A DNA stretch of 64,000 bases. Source: Hesseltinella vesiculosa (Eukaryota; Mucoromycota; Mucoromycetes; Mucorales; Cunninghamellaceae). Below the pieces are notes generated by a model. It was not told the origin of the DNA, ran no database searches, and was given only the letters and a program-made list of their open reading frames with translations. Below are positions 24,164-37,938 of the stretch, piece by piece (the stretch's first letter is position 1; each line of letters opens with the position of its first letter). The stretch spans positions 372,001 through 436,000 of the forward strand of contig MCGT01000004.1 in NCBI GenBank assembly GCA_002104935.1. Reading direction: 5' to 3'. Position numbers and translations under genes: made by a program.

Positions 24164-24794
24164 GTTGGCTAGTTCAAATGTAAAATAAAAAGGAAAGAAA
24201 AAAAAAAAAAGTTTTTCGGCCAATCGCACCAAGAAAAGAAAAAAGGGGGACCAAGCAAAGTGCACAAGCCTTCGACAATTTCCGGCGCTGGCCGACACCC
24301 GCCTGAAAAAGGTTGCGCCACCAACCTCGCTCTTCTGATTGGCCCATTTCATTTCTTGATACTTGTTCGATCATCAAGACTCCTTCAAGTATGGAATGCG
24401 AAAGTTCAAGAAAAAGGATACTTTCATGCTCAGGGTCACCAGTGTGATCAGAAAAAAAGTCATGCTGTCATGACCAACATTCATGCACACTTTGGCTATG
24501 TCAGCAGGTGCGGCTCTTTTGTTTTTTTCATTTCATTGTTTTTCTTCTTGACAGCACGAACATCAACGCTTGAACGTCACTTACTTTGCTCCTCTTTTTC
24601 TACCACGATGACATCTGCCACAAGCAGTGAAAAGAAGGACGAAAAAAAAAAGTTTTCAAAACGCATTTCCTTTCATGGAAAATGCGTTCCCACGAGTCGC
24701 CCGCTTAGGGGATTTTTTACCTTTTTTTTATTCACCCAATTTTTCTTCCTTTTCTTTTCCGGTTTTTTTTTTTTTTGCATTGCACTTTTAAGAC
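24164..24794. promoter_or_regulatory. Divergent promoter region eIF4A / F-box gene
   Basis: About 630 bp between two outward-facing starts. It includes CCAAT at 24220-24224 and an inverted ATTGG at 24338-24342 on the eIF4A side, plus several A and T runs (near 24198-24210 and 24763-24776). Such boxes are common near strongly expressed fungal genes, but their use here is inference. Confidence 0.4.
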
Positions 24795-26018
24795 ATGAGT
24801 TTATTACCATCAGAATTGATACAGCATATTTTTAGCTTCTTGTCGTACCCAGAGGTGTATGCGATGCGACAGGTGTGCCGTGCCTGGCAAACCCATGTCA
24901 CCAGCTTTCTTCTTTGGCACATGAAAACCCGCCATTCAGTGACCATTGCCATGGGACCGCCGGCCACCCAGGCATGCCTGAGCCTAGACCTGTACCACTA
25001 TGACAGCAACAACAACATTGTCGAGTTCAGGCCAGTGGACAACACAATGATCAACCCGAATACCTCCAGCGCCGCTGCATCATGGCAACGCTACCACCAA
25101 CGGCAATGCCAAGTTCTGTTCAGTGGCTGGGCCTCGACCGGAACGGACCTGCCCCGTGCGCTTGACTTTCTTTCGGACAAGGAAAAGGAGGTGGCCCAAT
25201 TCCACCTGAACTACAACCCATCGCTCGCTTGTCTCTATTCCCTTCCCAGCTATGACTGGGCTGCAGGCCCATCCAGCGACGTGCGCTATGTTGGTGACCG
25301 GGCCATGATTCTTGCGTTTTCCTACGTGTCCCAAACCGAACCTCAGCCTGACCACACCTCCTCATCACGGACTCCAAAACCGCTCTATTTTGCTAATCAT
25401 GCCAGGTAACATAATACCCGCTGCCATGCCTGCCGACTTAGCTCTATTTTTTTATGATTTAGCACTAGACCACCGTTGATCAAGATTCATTGGTTACGCG
25501 TGACAATGGATTGGGTTGTCGCCGGTCACCAACCCAATATGGTGCCTTCCCAGATTTACCCTGACCGTTACCAGCGTCTCTACCACATCCTGGCTCGTCG
25601 CTATGGCTGTTTCAAATATGATGAGCTGGCGGAGCCTGTGCTGGCGTACATCGTCGATCAAGACGATCAAAAACCGATCAAGGCGACTCCCTGTCGAAGC
25701 CCACCGACGCCACCTCCTGAAGATGAAACAACGTTGCTGATTCCACCTTCCCTGCTGTCCTATGTTCAGGCACACACGCATGAATACCACACAAGGCTAT
25801 CCAAGCTCGGTCACATGCTTGCCGCCATGGGCGTGGATGCTCGCATGATATGGAAGTACCCGTTTGCAAGATCGTTTGTCGTAGGCAATGGCTCATTGCT
25901 CGGTGAAGAGGATGTGGTGCATCGGATACAGGATGCTGAAATCGAATGGGCAGCTATTCAACTTCGTTGCAAGCAACGGCAACACTGCCAGGGGAAAAGT
26001 GCCACGCTTGCACCCTAG
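24795..26018 (+). CDS. F-box protein
   Basis: Two exons (24795-25405, 25463-26018) give 388 residues. The first 45 residues form an F-box: LLPSELIQHIFSFLSYPEVYAMRQVCRAW matches the Leu-Pro-x-Glu-Leu-x-x-x-Ile-Phe-x-x-Leu pattern and the Val-Cys-Arg-x-Trp end. F-box proteins recruit substrates to SCF ubiquitin ligases through Skp1. The remainder has no repeat type I recognise (no clear WD40 or LRR), contains a Pro-rich patch (SPPTPPPED) and may be fungus-specific. The substrate is unknown. The intron has a GTAACA donor and TTTAG acceptor and the join is in phase. Confidence 0.85.
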
Positions 26019-26728
26019 CCTGTCCTCTTTTACTCTCTCGTTTTTTTTTTTTTTTTTTTGTTACCCACCTCTTACATTACGGTATACCTTTGCATTGTTG
26101 CGCTTTTGAAATTGTCATAAATTATTCTTCTTAAAGAGTAAAAAAAAAAATGAGAGTGAGAAAAGCGGAAGATGCCGTTCAAATCGTGGCCATTTTGAGA
26201 AACTGCCAAGCAAAAAAAAAGGTCGCACCAACAAGTAAACTGTTTGATTTGCCAGGAACGGATCGCTTTTGAAAAAAAAAAATTGCTTTTCCTTCCCAAA
26301 TTTGGTCTAAACGTCTTGAACTTTCAAGATGCAATTTATTTTTTAGATACGACTTGATTTGTTCAATAAACGGGCAACAATGAAAAAAAAAAAAAAAAGC
26401 GAACAAAGTGGCTTTGGCTTGTATTCTTTTTTTAACTCGTATCTTGCCACTGTGTTTGTTTTCAAATCAGGTGTGGGTGTCTCAATGGAACAGTTTCTGC
26501 CAATGCAAAACAAGTCGAAAAAGAAAGCCTATTTTTACAAACGGTGCAATGATTGGCTAATCGAAAGCGGACTTTCTAAATATAGGCCTTTTTTTCAAAA
26601 AAAAAAAAAAAAAAAAAAGGATCAGCTCTTCCTCCCCTGGTGTTTTCTTCTCTTTACTTTCTTTTTTCTCCCTTCCTTTTCCCGTTTTACCTCCATTCCC
26701 TTTATATCCTGCCAGCCTGAATTCAACC
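26019..26728. other. Intergenic region with A22 and T-rich tracts
   Basis: Tandem spacing of about 710 bp. Contains T18-19 near 26041, A15 near 26384 and A22 at 26597-26618, then a strongly pyrimidine-rich stretch running up to the transporter ATG. ATTGG elements occur near 26549. No gene is supported. Confidence 0.4.
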
Positions 26729-27972
26729 ATGGGTATTGCTAAACATGATGATATCCCTCTGTCAAGTCGAGACAGAGATGAAAGTCAGGAACCCTTTTTA
26801 CCTGCACCTGTGTCGGCTCCATCTGAAAAGCAAAACGGGGTGTCTTTGATTGTTGCGGTTGTTGGGTTTTATTTTGCCATCTCACTGTCTGTGGTATTTT
26901 TGAACAAGATCATTATGAGTGGCTCCGACTTTCCTTATCCTCTGTTTGTGACTTGGTACCAACTGGTCGTTGCTTTGGGATTGTTATTGGCGTGGGCCCA
27001 TCTTGGAAAGACGTAAGCTTTGGATGGATGACAAGACGGCAGAAACACTGATGTGGTTTTTTTTATCGTGTTTTTGTAGCAATCCCATGTTCAGCATCAT
27101 TCCTCCCTATGAATGCGATGTGGAGGTGGCAAAACGAGTAGCGCCTTTGACATTTGTGTACGTGATGATGTTGGCTTTGAACAATCTCTGCTTAAAGTAT
27201 GTCGAGGTGACCTTTTATCAAGTGGCCCGGTCCTTGTCCATCAACTTCACTATCCTGTTTACTTATTTGATCTTGGGCAAGACTACGTCGCAATCGGCTT
27301 TGATTGCCTGTGGTATTGTTTTCCTGGGCTTTGCCATTGGCTCGTATGGTGAAATCAACTTTTCATGGGCTGGTGTTATCTATGGCGTGGGTTCGTCAGC
27401 TTTTGTTGCTCTCTATGGTATTTATGTGCAAAAGACATTGCCTGCTGTTGATAATAACCAATGGTAAAGCGTCAAAAAAAACAAGAGGAGCGGATGACAG
27501 CCGTGACATGATGAAAAAAAAAAATCAACGTTTGTGTTACCTCTTAGGAAATTGCTTCATTACAACACCACGTTGGCCATTTTGTTCTTGTTCCCTGTGG
27601 TGTTTATGTCTGGCGAATTCACTGAAATCATCAATACAAGCATGGATGTGATGTATAGCTTCAACTTTTGGGTGTTGATGGTAAGAGAAAAGGGCTTTCA
27701 GCATTTGGGAGACTGACTCAGTCTTTCCATTTTAGACCATCACTGGTGTGACTGGATTTGGGATCAACATTGCCATGTTCTTGCAGGTCAAGTATACATC
27801 CGCATTGACAAACACTATTTGTGGTACAGCCAAGGCCTGCGTGCAAACCATTTTGGCTGCCATGATTTTCCAAAACAAGATCTCAGGCTTGAATGCCTTG
27901 GGTATTTTGTTGGCTCTGTTTGGCTCTGGTTATTACGGCTGGGTGCGATACCAAGAACGCATGTCCAAGTGA
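26729..27972 (+). CDS. SLC35C1: GDP-fucose transporter-like nucleotide-sugar transporter
   Basis: Four exons (26729-27012, 27080-27463, 27548-27680, 27736-27972) give 345 residues with about ten hydrophobic segments, the layout of the triose-phosphate/nucleotide-sugar transporter superfamily. Segments such as SLSVVFLNKI, LNNLCLKYVEV(T)FYQV, SLS(I)NF, TLPAVD and GTAKACVQT match the SLC35C (GDP-fucose) group better than other branches. It would bring GDP-fucose into the Golgi for glycosylation. Fucose-containing wall polymers are known from Mucoromycota, so the call suits the suspected lineage. Substrate choice is inferred from sequence pattern only. A short N-terminal cytosolic tail rich in Asp/Ser precedes the first membrane helix. 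Confidence 0.85.
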
Positions 27973-28349
27973 TAATTTTTATTCTTTCATCTATTTTTCT
28001 TGTCCTATAGACTTTTTCTTTTTCTTGTAAGATTCCTTTTTGTTTCCCTCCCTCCCCCCTTGATCACCAAATTAAAAAAACAGACGCTGCTCATGCAGTG
28101 GCCATGGTTCATTTTCTCGATTTTCATGTTCAAGCCACTGTAGCGAAAACATGACCCAATGAGGTTACAAAGAAAAAAAAAACTTACTCCGCTTGGACCT
28201 ATAAAACAAACTGGCTTTTTTTTTGGCTTGTGGAAAATTTTCTTTCCCTTTTTCTTTCCTTCCCTCCCCACATTGAAAAAAGGCAAACCCTTCACCCGTT
28301 CCTTTTCAACTCTTTCTATCCTTCTTCTTATTATTTTACTCTATAAACA
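27973..28349. other. Tandem intergenic region before CTP synthase
   Basis: Pyrimidine-rich sequence with a TATAAA-like element (CTATAAAC at about 28340) directly before the start codon. No coding sequence is seen. Confidence 0.4.
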
Positions 28350-30142
<1,793 letters not shown>

Positions 30143-30562
30143 TCACCCCTCCTCCCTTTTCACCAATGTCTGTATATTTTTCTATTCTTTCTGTCCCCCC
30201 CTTTTTTTTTATAAGCTTTTTGCATTTGGTTTTTTTTTTTTCCTTTCCTCCGCATCCCCCCCCCATTCATATTCATTGCTTACAACACCCTTTGATTTTT
30301 ATGCCCTTCTTTTTTTGTACTGGAAATAAAGAAAAGGATTCTCGTGGGTTATTTATTTTATTTGCTTCGGTTGCCGCCATGCGCACCCAACACCGTTGAA
30401 TTGAGCCTTGATGGGAAGCTGCCGCTTCTTTTTGTTGTCAAAACCGCTCTCTTTTCAGCCATTCCCTGGATCTGCCCATTCATAGGAGGAGAATGCATCA
30501 AAAAAAAATCTAGCGTTGCGTTCCAATATTTATTCGTTCAGGGTCGACGGAATCAACAAAGA
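30143..30562. other. Convergent 3' region
   Basis: 420 bp between the stops of CTP synthase and the arrestin gene, T/C-rich on the plus strand after the CTP synthase stop, with AATAAA at about 30325. No gene is seen. Confidence 0.4.
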
Positions 30563-31910
30563 TCAGAATGGACTTCGCATGGCAGTTTCATAGGATGGTA
30601 CACGTTGAAGGGGTATCGTTGGGAGGCCACAGGACGGTTGGAAGGAGAAGTAGTCCTGGGCGTGACTGACCAGATTATTCGGCGGTGTGCAAATCACCTC
30701 GTCCATGGGCGACGTAGCTGACCAGTCCGTGTCATAATGAGGTGTTGACAGACAGGCATCCTCATAGGGCGGCAAATTTTCCAACCAGAGGCCGCCGGGA
30801 GAACGCCTAGCAGCAGATACATCGGATTCTGGCTGAGGAAGCGATGCAGCGGCATCAACAAGGTCCAGCGGCATGGTGACTCGCAGATCAAGCTTCTTTC
30901 CGTTGGATTCTTGCAACAGGCAAATGGTGAACTTGGCCTTGTGACGCACCTCAATCATTGGATGGTCCAGGTCAAAATGGAGGACATTACCGAAGCGCGG
31001 GATAACCAGTGTCTCCTTCACCTTCCACTCGGATTGGCAGGACAAGGATCGGAGCGTCTCGTTGCGGGCAAAGGTGACAATGCGGCTGGATTCATGCAAT
31101 GGGGCCTGGTGATGGTGGTGGTGGACGTCGGTGGGTGGTGGTGACAGGAGGACATATTCTTTCAAGAAGGAGCTGATATGGCGTACGCGCAAGCCTGGGA
31201 TCAGAGGTCGAAGAGTGATCTGGACATAGATTGGCTCACCGCGCTTGAACCGCCGCTTGTTGAGTTGGACCCGGTAATGGAGACATTGATCCCATACGTT
31301 TTCCAATGTGTACGGTAGCATGTCTTCGTCTAGCTCATCGTTGCTTGTTAGTGTGCCGTGAGAGGACAATGAGGGTGAAAGGGTATAATCCAACTGGCGT
31401 AGCACTTCGATTGGTTCATAGGCAAATAGGGTGGTTGCGATGGGTCTGATCAAAGCAGCCTTGAATCCATAGGCAACAGAGGCAAAGCCAGGCACGCTGA
31501 CGGATTCTGTCAAGGAGCCAGGCGCAATCAGCTCAAAGGCATAGCGATAAATCCCGGGAGACAGGACTTGACTCCAGGTCTTGCCAGACAAAAAAGACCA
31601 GTCCTTCTGTATGATCACGTGTTTGACCTTGTGCTGTTTCGGACTGCTGCTGCCTAGTTTTTTACCCCCTAGATCATCACATGGAGAAGTATGAGATCTA
31701 AAAGTTGTCCCTAGAGGTTCCAGCTGACAAGATACCTTGCTGTTCCCATTGCAGTTGAGCAGTGCCTTGAAAACACAATGTTAATGACCTAACACGAGTC
31801 GGCTCGCAAATATCAAGCTGAACTTGGCCACGAATGAGGCGTCCGCTTGCTTCTTCAGGAGAGCCATAAAATACAATGGAGGATGAATCTAGGTAGATAC
31901 TTAGCTTCAT
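30563..31910 (-). CDS. Alpha-arrestin (ART-like trafficking adaptor)
   Basis: Two exons (31736-31910, 30563-31668) give about 426 residues. The start MKLSIYLDSSSIVFYG and the block GRLIRGQVQLDI are typical of an arrestin N-terminal sheet; the C-terminal arrestin domain has YVQITLRPLIPGLRV. Fungal alpha-arrestins link membrane transporters to Rsp5-type ubiquitin ligases through PPxY motifs. Here the tail has LPPYED (an LPxY form) and VPSYET rather than a classic PPxY. Two acceptors 15 nt apart (31668/31669 or 31653/31654) both keep the frame. The transporter it regulates cannot be told from sequence. Confidence 0.82.
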
Positions 31911-33495
31911 AGGATCAGCTTTCGTCGTCAATCAATGGGCAATGCGATCAAGGCTAAAAGATAGAAAAAAAAAGAAAAAAAAAACCTGGGGAGAACGCCA
32001 AAGAATTAAAAAAAAAAAATCGACGTCCGCGTTTCCTTTTTGGTACAGTCACTTGGGGATTGATTGGTTTTTTCTGCCTTGAACTTGCCTTTTCTGGCGT
32101 CGACCTGAGAGTCCAGAGTCCAAATTTTTTTATTTTTCCCAAAAAAAAAAAAATATAGTAGCCTGGCCTTTGGTGTGGGTGCACTGTCCTGGTCATGGCC
32201 ACGAACAAAAGTTTTTAAATTCACTATTCTTCCGTTTCCATTCAAAAATAAAAAACGACTGTCACCCACTTTTCTTGACCTTCGTGTGTTTTCAAGCAGT
32301 CAACGCGGCGTGTGAAATCGAAGGTGACAAGGCTAACAGACTTGGCTTTTTAACTTCATGAATAGACAGCCACTTTTTAACAATTTCACATCGATCCACT
32401 GACAATAGGCAAGCCTTTTTTCGAGCTGGCCATGTTTGACTGATCCTCCTCAATTTTTGCAAGAAACGTCTTTCCGGAGCCCAGTGTCGCTAATTAAAAA
32501 TCACGGCTTATCGCCAAAAAAAAAAAGTAAAGCTGAAGGGTCATGAAGAGTGCCGCTTCGTGCTCAATCATTTTCAAGCACGCTGCTACTGTACTTCTTT
32601 TTAGTGCATGTTTACCGGCCACTAGCTCTCCCTAAGACATCTGAGAGTACCTTGATCTTAGCCAAGGTCCATTTTCATCATGTTGGACTGATATGCATGA
32701 TTTTGGGGCCATCAGTCAAATCGCCTGGGGATTCCCCTGAGGAAAATGGCCGAAGTTTCATTTCTTTTAGCTGGGGAGTCGGAGGTGACAAAACAAAACT
32801 GCTCAAAAGGTGGCTGGGCGAGCTTTGCCGATGGACCTGGTTTTTTCAGCACCCTCATCATCCATGCATTTGCACACCCAGACAAACTTTCAGATCGATA
32901 GGATTACGCAAAAGCGCTCTGTGCCATCTGCTTTTTTTTTCAAAATGGAGAAAAAGAATTTGGAATCACATTCAATCGCCGCACACTGCCTTTGATTCCA
33001 TTTAAAGGCATCAAAAGCAGTGCATTTTGTAAGTTGTGTATTTGATGATGGTGGAGAAAGTCCAACACATTGTCCACAAATCGCTCCAATGTCACGGATT
33101 CCATCTTTCGACGCCAATGCTTGTTTAAAACGGCACGCCTTGGCTTGGCTTGAATAGAATGGCATCCTTGACGCGATCCAGCATTCGTTCGGCAACATTC
33201 CAATTTTGGAACTGCTGCCACAGGGCCAGGCTGAGTCTCTGAAAACAGGACACTCCAGCTTTTTTTTTTTTTTTTTTTTTTTTTTGTGGGATATGGTAAA
33301 TAATTCAGACTTGGCAGACGTCCTGGTGAAGAGGAACAGGCTCTTGCTTTAAAATGAAAGAAAAAAGGCTTTGCGATGTCAGCCACTTCGCTTCTGAGCG
33401 ATTGTTTTTCATCTTTTTCTTTTTATTGATAGATACACAATTAATTAAACACAGCTATAAAGTAAGAAAATACACACAGGGGAAGGAGGAGGGAA
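31911..33495. other. Long gene-free region
   Basis: About 1.6 kb between arrestin and ERG4, both on the minus strand. It contains T26 at 33260-33285, an A13 run near 32142 and scattered short open frames with no conserved motif. An open frame at 32550-33005 does not resemble any family. I searched for tRNA B-box-like and snRNA motifs by eye and found none that hold up. Confidence 0.4.
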
Positions 33496-35056
33496 CTAGA
33501 AAATGTAGGGGAAGAAGACATAGGGCACACGGCGGCAGTATTCTTCCCAGTCCTTGCCATACTTCTTGGCACAACGTTCAAAGTCACGGGTGACGCGGTG
33601 AGTCAGGACACAGACAAAGAAGCAGAAGTAGAAGTAGGGTAAGAAGGAGTCGAAGCCAGTGATCAGGCCCCAAGAGATGGACATCATCAAGTCAGCAGTA
33701 TAATGAGGCTTGCGCACGACACCCCACCAGCCATCGCAAAGGAGCAAGTTGCCGTGAGAGGTCTTGATGTATTTGGGGTTCTTGATATGGCCCCAGGGCA
33801 ATTGAGGGAAAGCATTGCGGGTCATGAAGGAGCCGTTTTGTTCCATGCGGAAACGGTTCTTTTGCGAGTTGCCAGTGTCAAAGATGTAGTAGCCAACCAA
33901 CAAGACAGCGAACAAGGCGATAGTGTAGGGCGTGCTGTGGGAGATGGCAACGCCGTTGTGCAGTTGGTACTTCATCAAGTAGACCGAGGACATGCAGTAG
34001 GTGAAGGGGACACCAGCCATGTTCCAGAAGATCAGCATGAAACCTAACGTCATCATAAAAAAAAACCGTGAGTTTCTGCTCGACTTTTTTCTCTGTCAAG
34101 ACTTACCATCCTTTTCATAAAAGATATCCCATGAAGTGACAATGCATTCTTCACCTTTTTGGCAGGCGTTGGAGTACAAGAAGTGGGCCAACACCATAAA
34201 GGCGGCAGGAGCAGGCACGTAGCCCAAAGCTTGGTATTGCTTCAGAGCGCAAGACACGGAGATGTAGAACAAAACAGGCCAGGGCACACGGGTTTCAGCC
34301 CACATCTTGAGATCGATACGGCCAACGCGAGGGTTCAAGCAGGCGCCCATGAAGTAATCGTAGAAGAAGTAGCCAGACATGCGGTGGTGCTTGCCCATCA
34401 CACCAGAAATCACATACACCAACGTAGTCATGACAAAGCCCCAGATGATGGCAGTGAACATGATAGGGCCATATTGATCAGCAATCAAGGTGAAGTCAAA
34501 GATGCCGTAATAGTGCAACACTCCCGACAAAACCAACGTCACGTACCAGAAGGCCAGACCGTTGCAAAGGTACTTGAGCTAAAAGCACCCCCCCATAAAA
34601 TAAAAAACACGTCAGGACGCCGAGATAAAACTGGACGCAGCTTTTCTTTTTTACCTTTTTCCCCTTCAAGTAAGGAAGAGCAAAGCCTTCGACGACGGGA
34701 CCAGGCAAGAAGTAGGCACAGATGGCAGAGTATGCGACGAAACCCATGTAGATTTTGACCGACAAGATGTTAGGCAAGGCACCATCAAGGATCTTTTGCA
34801 AGTATTCGTCAAAGAAGAATTCCTTGACGCCTTCAATAGTCCAGACAGCAGGGCGGGCGAGAGCACCTTGGTGGTGTTCCAAGCACACCCAAAAGTAAAG
34901 CATCAGCATGGGGAAGCCGATCATCATAGCACACACGCCAACAGGGCCGCCGAATTCGAACACAACCTCCTTGTCGAGTTCTTCGTCAAGCTTGGTGATC
35001 TTGTTTTTGAACAGTGGAACGCCGTTCTTGCTATCGTTTCCTTTGGCAACCGCCAT
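33496..35056 (-). CDS. ERG4: Sterol C-24(28) reductase
   Basis: Three exons (34655-35056, 34107-34578, 33496-34043) give 473 residues, the length expected of Erg4. The protein is a multi-pass ER membrane enzyme of the ERG4/ERG24 family. [37 protein letters not shown]-type sequence, LPWGHI-NPKYI and the C-terminal HR-RDFERC-KKYGKDWEEYC block are family hallmarks. The WDIFYEK stretch and the EFGG start favour Erg4 over the C-14 reductase Erg24. It reduces the C24(28) double bond in the last step of ergosterol synthesis with NADPH. Codon bias is strong. The second junction completes FYEKDG|FML in frame. Confidence 0.93.
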
Positions 35057-35723
35057 GTTAGCAAAATAATAAATAAAAAATAGGTCGACGAAGAAGAAGA
35101 AAAAAAAAATAGGCACCTGAAAAAAAAAACATGGAATTATATTACAGGGCGGTGATTGAACAGCCTTCACGGGCCGTTGACATCGCCGGTGGAAACGTGA
35201 AACTTGTGCATTCTGGATATACCCATATTCAGCAACTACCCGGCCTTTTCTTCAAGCACAACCAAAAGTCAAAATGCCGGCCTCGGCCATGGCCACCCCA
35301 ATGGCTGAGCCTTTTCCACTGCAAATAAGCAAACCGACGCGCAAAACTGAAAACCGACAAGTTGCCCTTTTTTGATAACCTGGCACGTTGTTGTTGACCG
35401 TTTTGTACACTTCCAACCTTGTGCCTGTTTTGGGTGGTATTTCATTTACCCGGCTTAGCGGCGATCCACACCGCCTCTGCGGTTGACTTCACAGAAAAAA
35501 AAATTGATAATAAAGCTCCGGCCCCAGTCTGAAAAAAAACAAAAGCAAGAAAAAAAAATCTACTTTATTGGGCAAATGGGAGAGCCCCTTTGCTGTGAAC
35601 GGACAACCAAATGGTTTGGGCAGCCGAGCCGGTAGAATGCATCCTACCAAGCGAGAAACACCCGTTGCAGGTATTCTGCCTTGCCCGATGACACGACCTT
35701 CGAGCTCCTCCTCCCAAGGCTGC
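35057..35723. other. Tandem intergenic region
   Basis: 667 bp upstream of ERG4 and downstream of the R3H gene stop. Short A and T runs only; no coding sequence or RNA gene is supported. Confidence 0.4.
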
Positions 35724-36735
35724 CTAAAACAAGGCTTCAAAGAAGGTCATTTGAGGCTGCTCATAGTCATTCGTCAGCTCGGGATCATGGTCAGGATGAA
35801 CGACTACGACAGACGAGCCATCTTCATCATGGTTAGCTGAAAAAAAAAGAAATAAGCATCAGTATCCTTGTCTTGTTGCCAATGCTCAGCAAATTACTAA
35901 AGGATTGGAGGCAGTAGTAGTGGCACATGACTGGATTGCATAAAAAAAAAAGCAAACAGGAAAATGAGCTTATTGACAAACCTCTCGCTTTCTTTTTTAT
36001 ACCGTGTAGCACATAGCGCACAAAAGGGTTATTGGTCTGCCAAATAAGGAATTCAGGGGCCACGTCAATGTAAAGGTCCTCGTCCTCGTCTTCCTGGCCA
36101 AGTTCTTCGTCGCCCTCATAAGGATCAAATACACAACCCAGCGAAGCCTCGCTGACTTCCTCGGTCAGTGATGTCGACGGTGCCAGGAATTCCATCAGCT
36201 CTTGCTCATACTCTGCAATCATGCCTTGTGGGACATGTTTCTTCCGCAAACTGCGCATGGCACTGTGGGGGAGGTGAGACGAATTGACTTGCACGACCTG
36301 CTGGTGGAACGCCTGGGCCATGTCAAACAGCTCTTCGTCTTCCACAAGAGCCATAATTTCAGGCTGTGACCAAAATGGCCCTGACTCGACATAGCCGGGC
36401 ATCATCAAATCTTCCTTGTACAGAATGGCCAATGGGTGCTGCGACAGGTGATCTAACACAGCAGAAAAATAAAAAGTGAGCCGCCTTTCTTTGAAGTGTC
36501 GGATCCGCTTACTGTTATCCCATCGTTGTCGGCGCCGAGAGCCTTCTTTGCCAACAAGAAGTCGATAGCGTTTGGCAAGTGAGTCTCGAGGCAGCCAGTT
36601 TTTAGGTTTCTTCTTTTTTTTCTTTGCAAGAGGCTTGCTCGGCGTAAGGCTCTCTGCTCCTTCCGTTGGCTGTTCGTGGCTTTCTCCAGCCAAGTAAAAT
36701 TCCATTGTCAGTCCAGTTCTTGAAGGTAGATCCAT
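35724..36735 (-). CDS. R3H-domain protein with R3H-associated N terminus
   Basis: Four exons (36513-36735, 36003-36452, 35898-35930, 35724-35836) give 272 residues. The N-terminal part has a basic KKKKKKPK run and RRRQRWDNNHL, like the R3H-associated domain that pairs with R3H in eukaryotic R3HDM4-like proteins. Near the end NPFVRYVLHVMCHYY contains the R-x3-H core of a single-strand nucleic-acid-binding R3H domain. This domain is completed by a 33-nt third exon, so a gene model that skips it would lose the motif. An acidic patch (DEELGQEDEDEDLY) lies between. Function in fungi is not established. The start could instead be the in-frame ATG about 30 nt downstream (MEFYLAGE). Confidence 0.72.
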
Positions 36736-37687
36736 GGGTATTGTTTCGCGTGGATATGGAGATTTGTTTCAAAAAAAGACGTTTTTTTTTAAAAAAAATA
36801 ATACCCCTTTTTGATTCTTTTAAATATGTGCCTACACTGCCGCAGTTCATTTTTCCATTGCCCTATCCCAAACCAGAGAGTGCTCTTCTGGTCCAACTTG
36901 ATTGGAAAAAGCCAATGTTCATCGTAGCCGGAGCAGACAAAAAAAAAAATGGAAGCAAAGCGCAAACGTGGGAGCCAAAAAAAAAAAAAAAAAAAAAAAG
37001 GGACATGATGGCCATGGGCAGCCTCCAAGCCAAAACGGATAGCTGAGAATCGAGGTCCAGATTAAAAGCCACAGTTTGCCGGGTCTCACAAAGGTGGCAA
37101 AGAATTTCAAGCTACATAAAGAAATGGACAGGGGAAATGAACGCCTGCAGCCAAAAAATTTCCTGCCACCGGGCTGACATGAAGGATGTCATTGGTTACA
37201 ACGGGAATGGAATCTCCAGGTTGTAATTTATCGTAATCATTCAAAATAACTATATACAGTGCAACTTCAATAGAAAACCTTGTGATGTCGTCACCCCTAA
37301 ACACAATCCACTTGTCTTGAACCAGCATCCAAAACCACTCGGAGAAAGCTGCCCGCTTAACGGCGCTTTCCATTGGCCAATTTTCTCCTAGTCAAAAAGC
37401 TGGGCTAAAAAATTCTGGCACGGGTCTCCAATGATTTAGCTGGATTTTCACGAGTTCGAGGCTGTGTTAGCTTGAACGAGTAAATGGCCATCGTTATGTA
37501 AATGATTCCTGAGCATGCAGGACATGTGCGAGAGAGCCAAACACCCTCCGAACCCATTCTTAGCATCTGCCCTGAAAATCACCGCTACTACACTACCATC
37601 GTAGGAGGGTGACCATGAGTTCAAGAGTTTTTTTTTTATCTGGATTTTTAGCCGGAAAATTAAGCCAATCAGAGCACTGAGATGGCT
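36736..37687. other. Intergenic region left of the transposon
   Basis: About 950 bp with A23 at 36977-36999 and CCAAT-type boxes near 37371 and 37663. A minus-strand frame at 37107-37373 has no family resemblance. Nothing else is supported. Confidence 0.4.
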
Positions 37688-37696
37688 TTTGAAAGT
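37688..37696 (+). repeat. Left target-site duplication of the MULE
   Basis: TTTGAAAGT directly abuts the left inverted repeat and is repeated exactly at 41611-41619 directly after the right one. Nine base pairs is the usual target duplication for Mutator-like elements. Confidence 0.9.
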
Positions 37697-37887
37697 AAAA
37701 AGAGTAGGCACAAGACAGAATTCACGGGAATTCATGTTACGCAGAGCCAAAAATCACCCAATAAAATCATTCTCCTCTTTTTAGTAATTTCATCTATCCT
37801 CACCTCCCGGGTTTCTTATCAACCAATGCCCATTTATCCATTTATCCTCACCTCTTCAATTCTTCTTTTGTCATCTGGCTATGAATC
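37697..37887 (+). repeat. Left terminal inverted repeat of the MULE
   Basis: 191 bp beginning AAAAAGAGTAGGCACAAGAC. It matches the reverse complement of 41419-41610 except for one base near 37881 (A against T) and a CCC/CCCC length difference near 37805. Confidence 0.95.
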
Positions 37888-37938
37888 GTAAACAAAAAGC
37901 CAAAAAAAAAAGCGATTTCCCCTTTTTTTTATGAACAA

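Noticed and set aside
32648..32672. Minus-strand match GGCTAAGATCAAG to the conserved start of U2 snRNA
   Set aside because: The invariant branch-point-recognition sequence GTAGTA does not follow, and no Sm site or U2 stem sequence is seen downstream.
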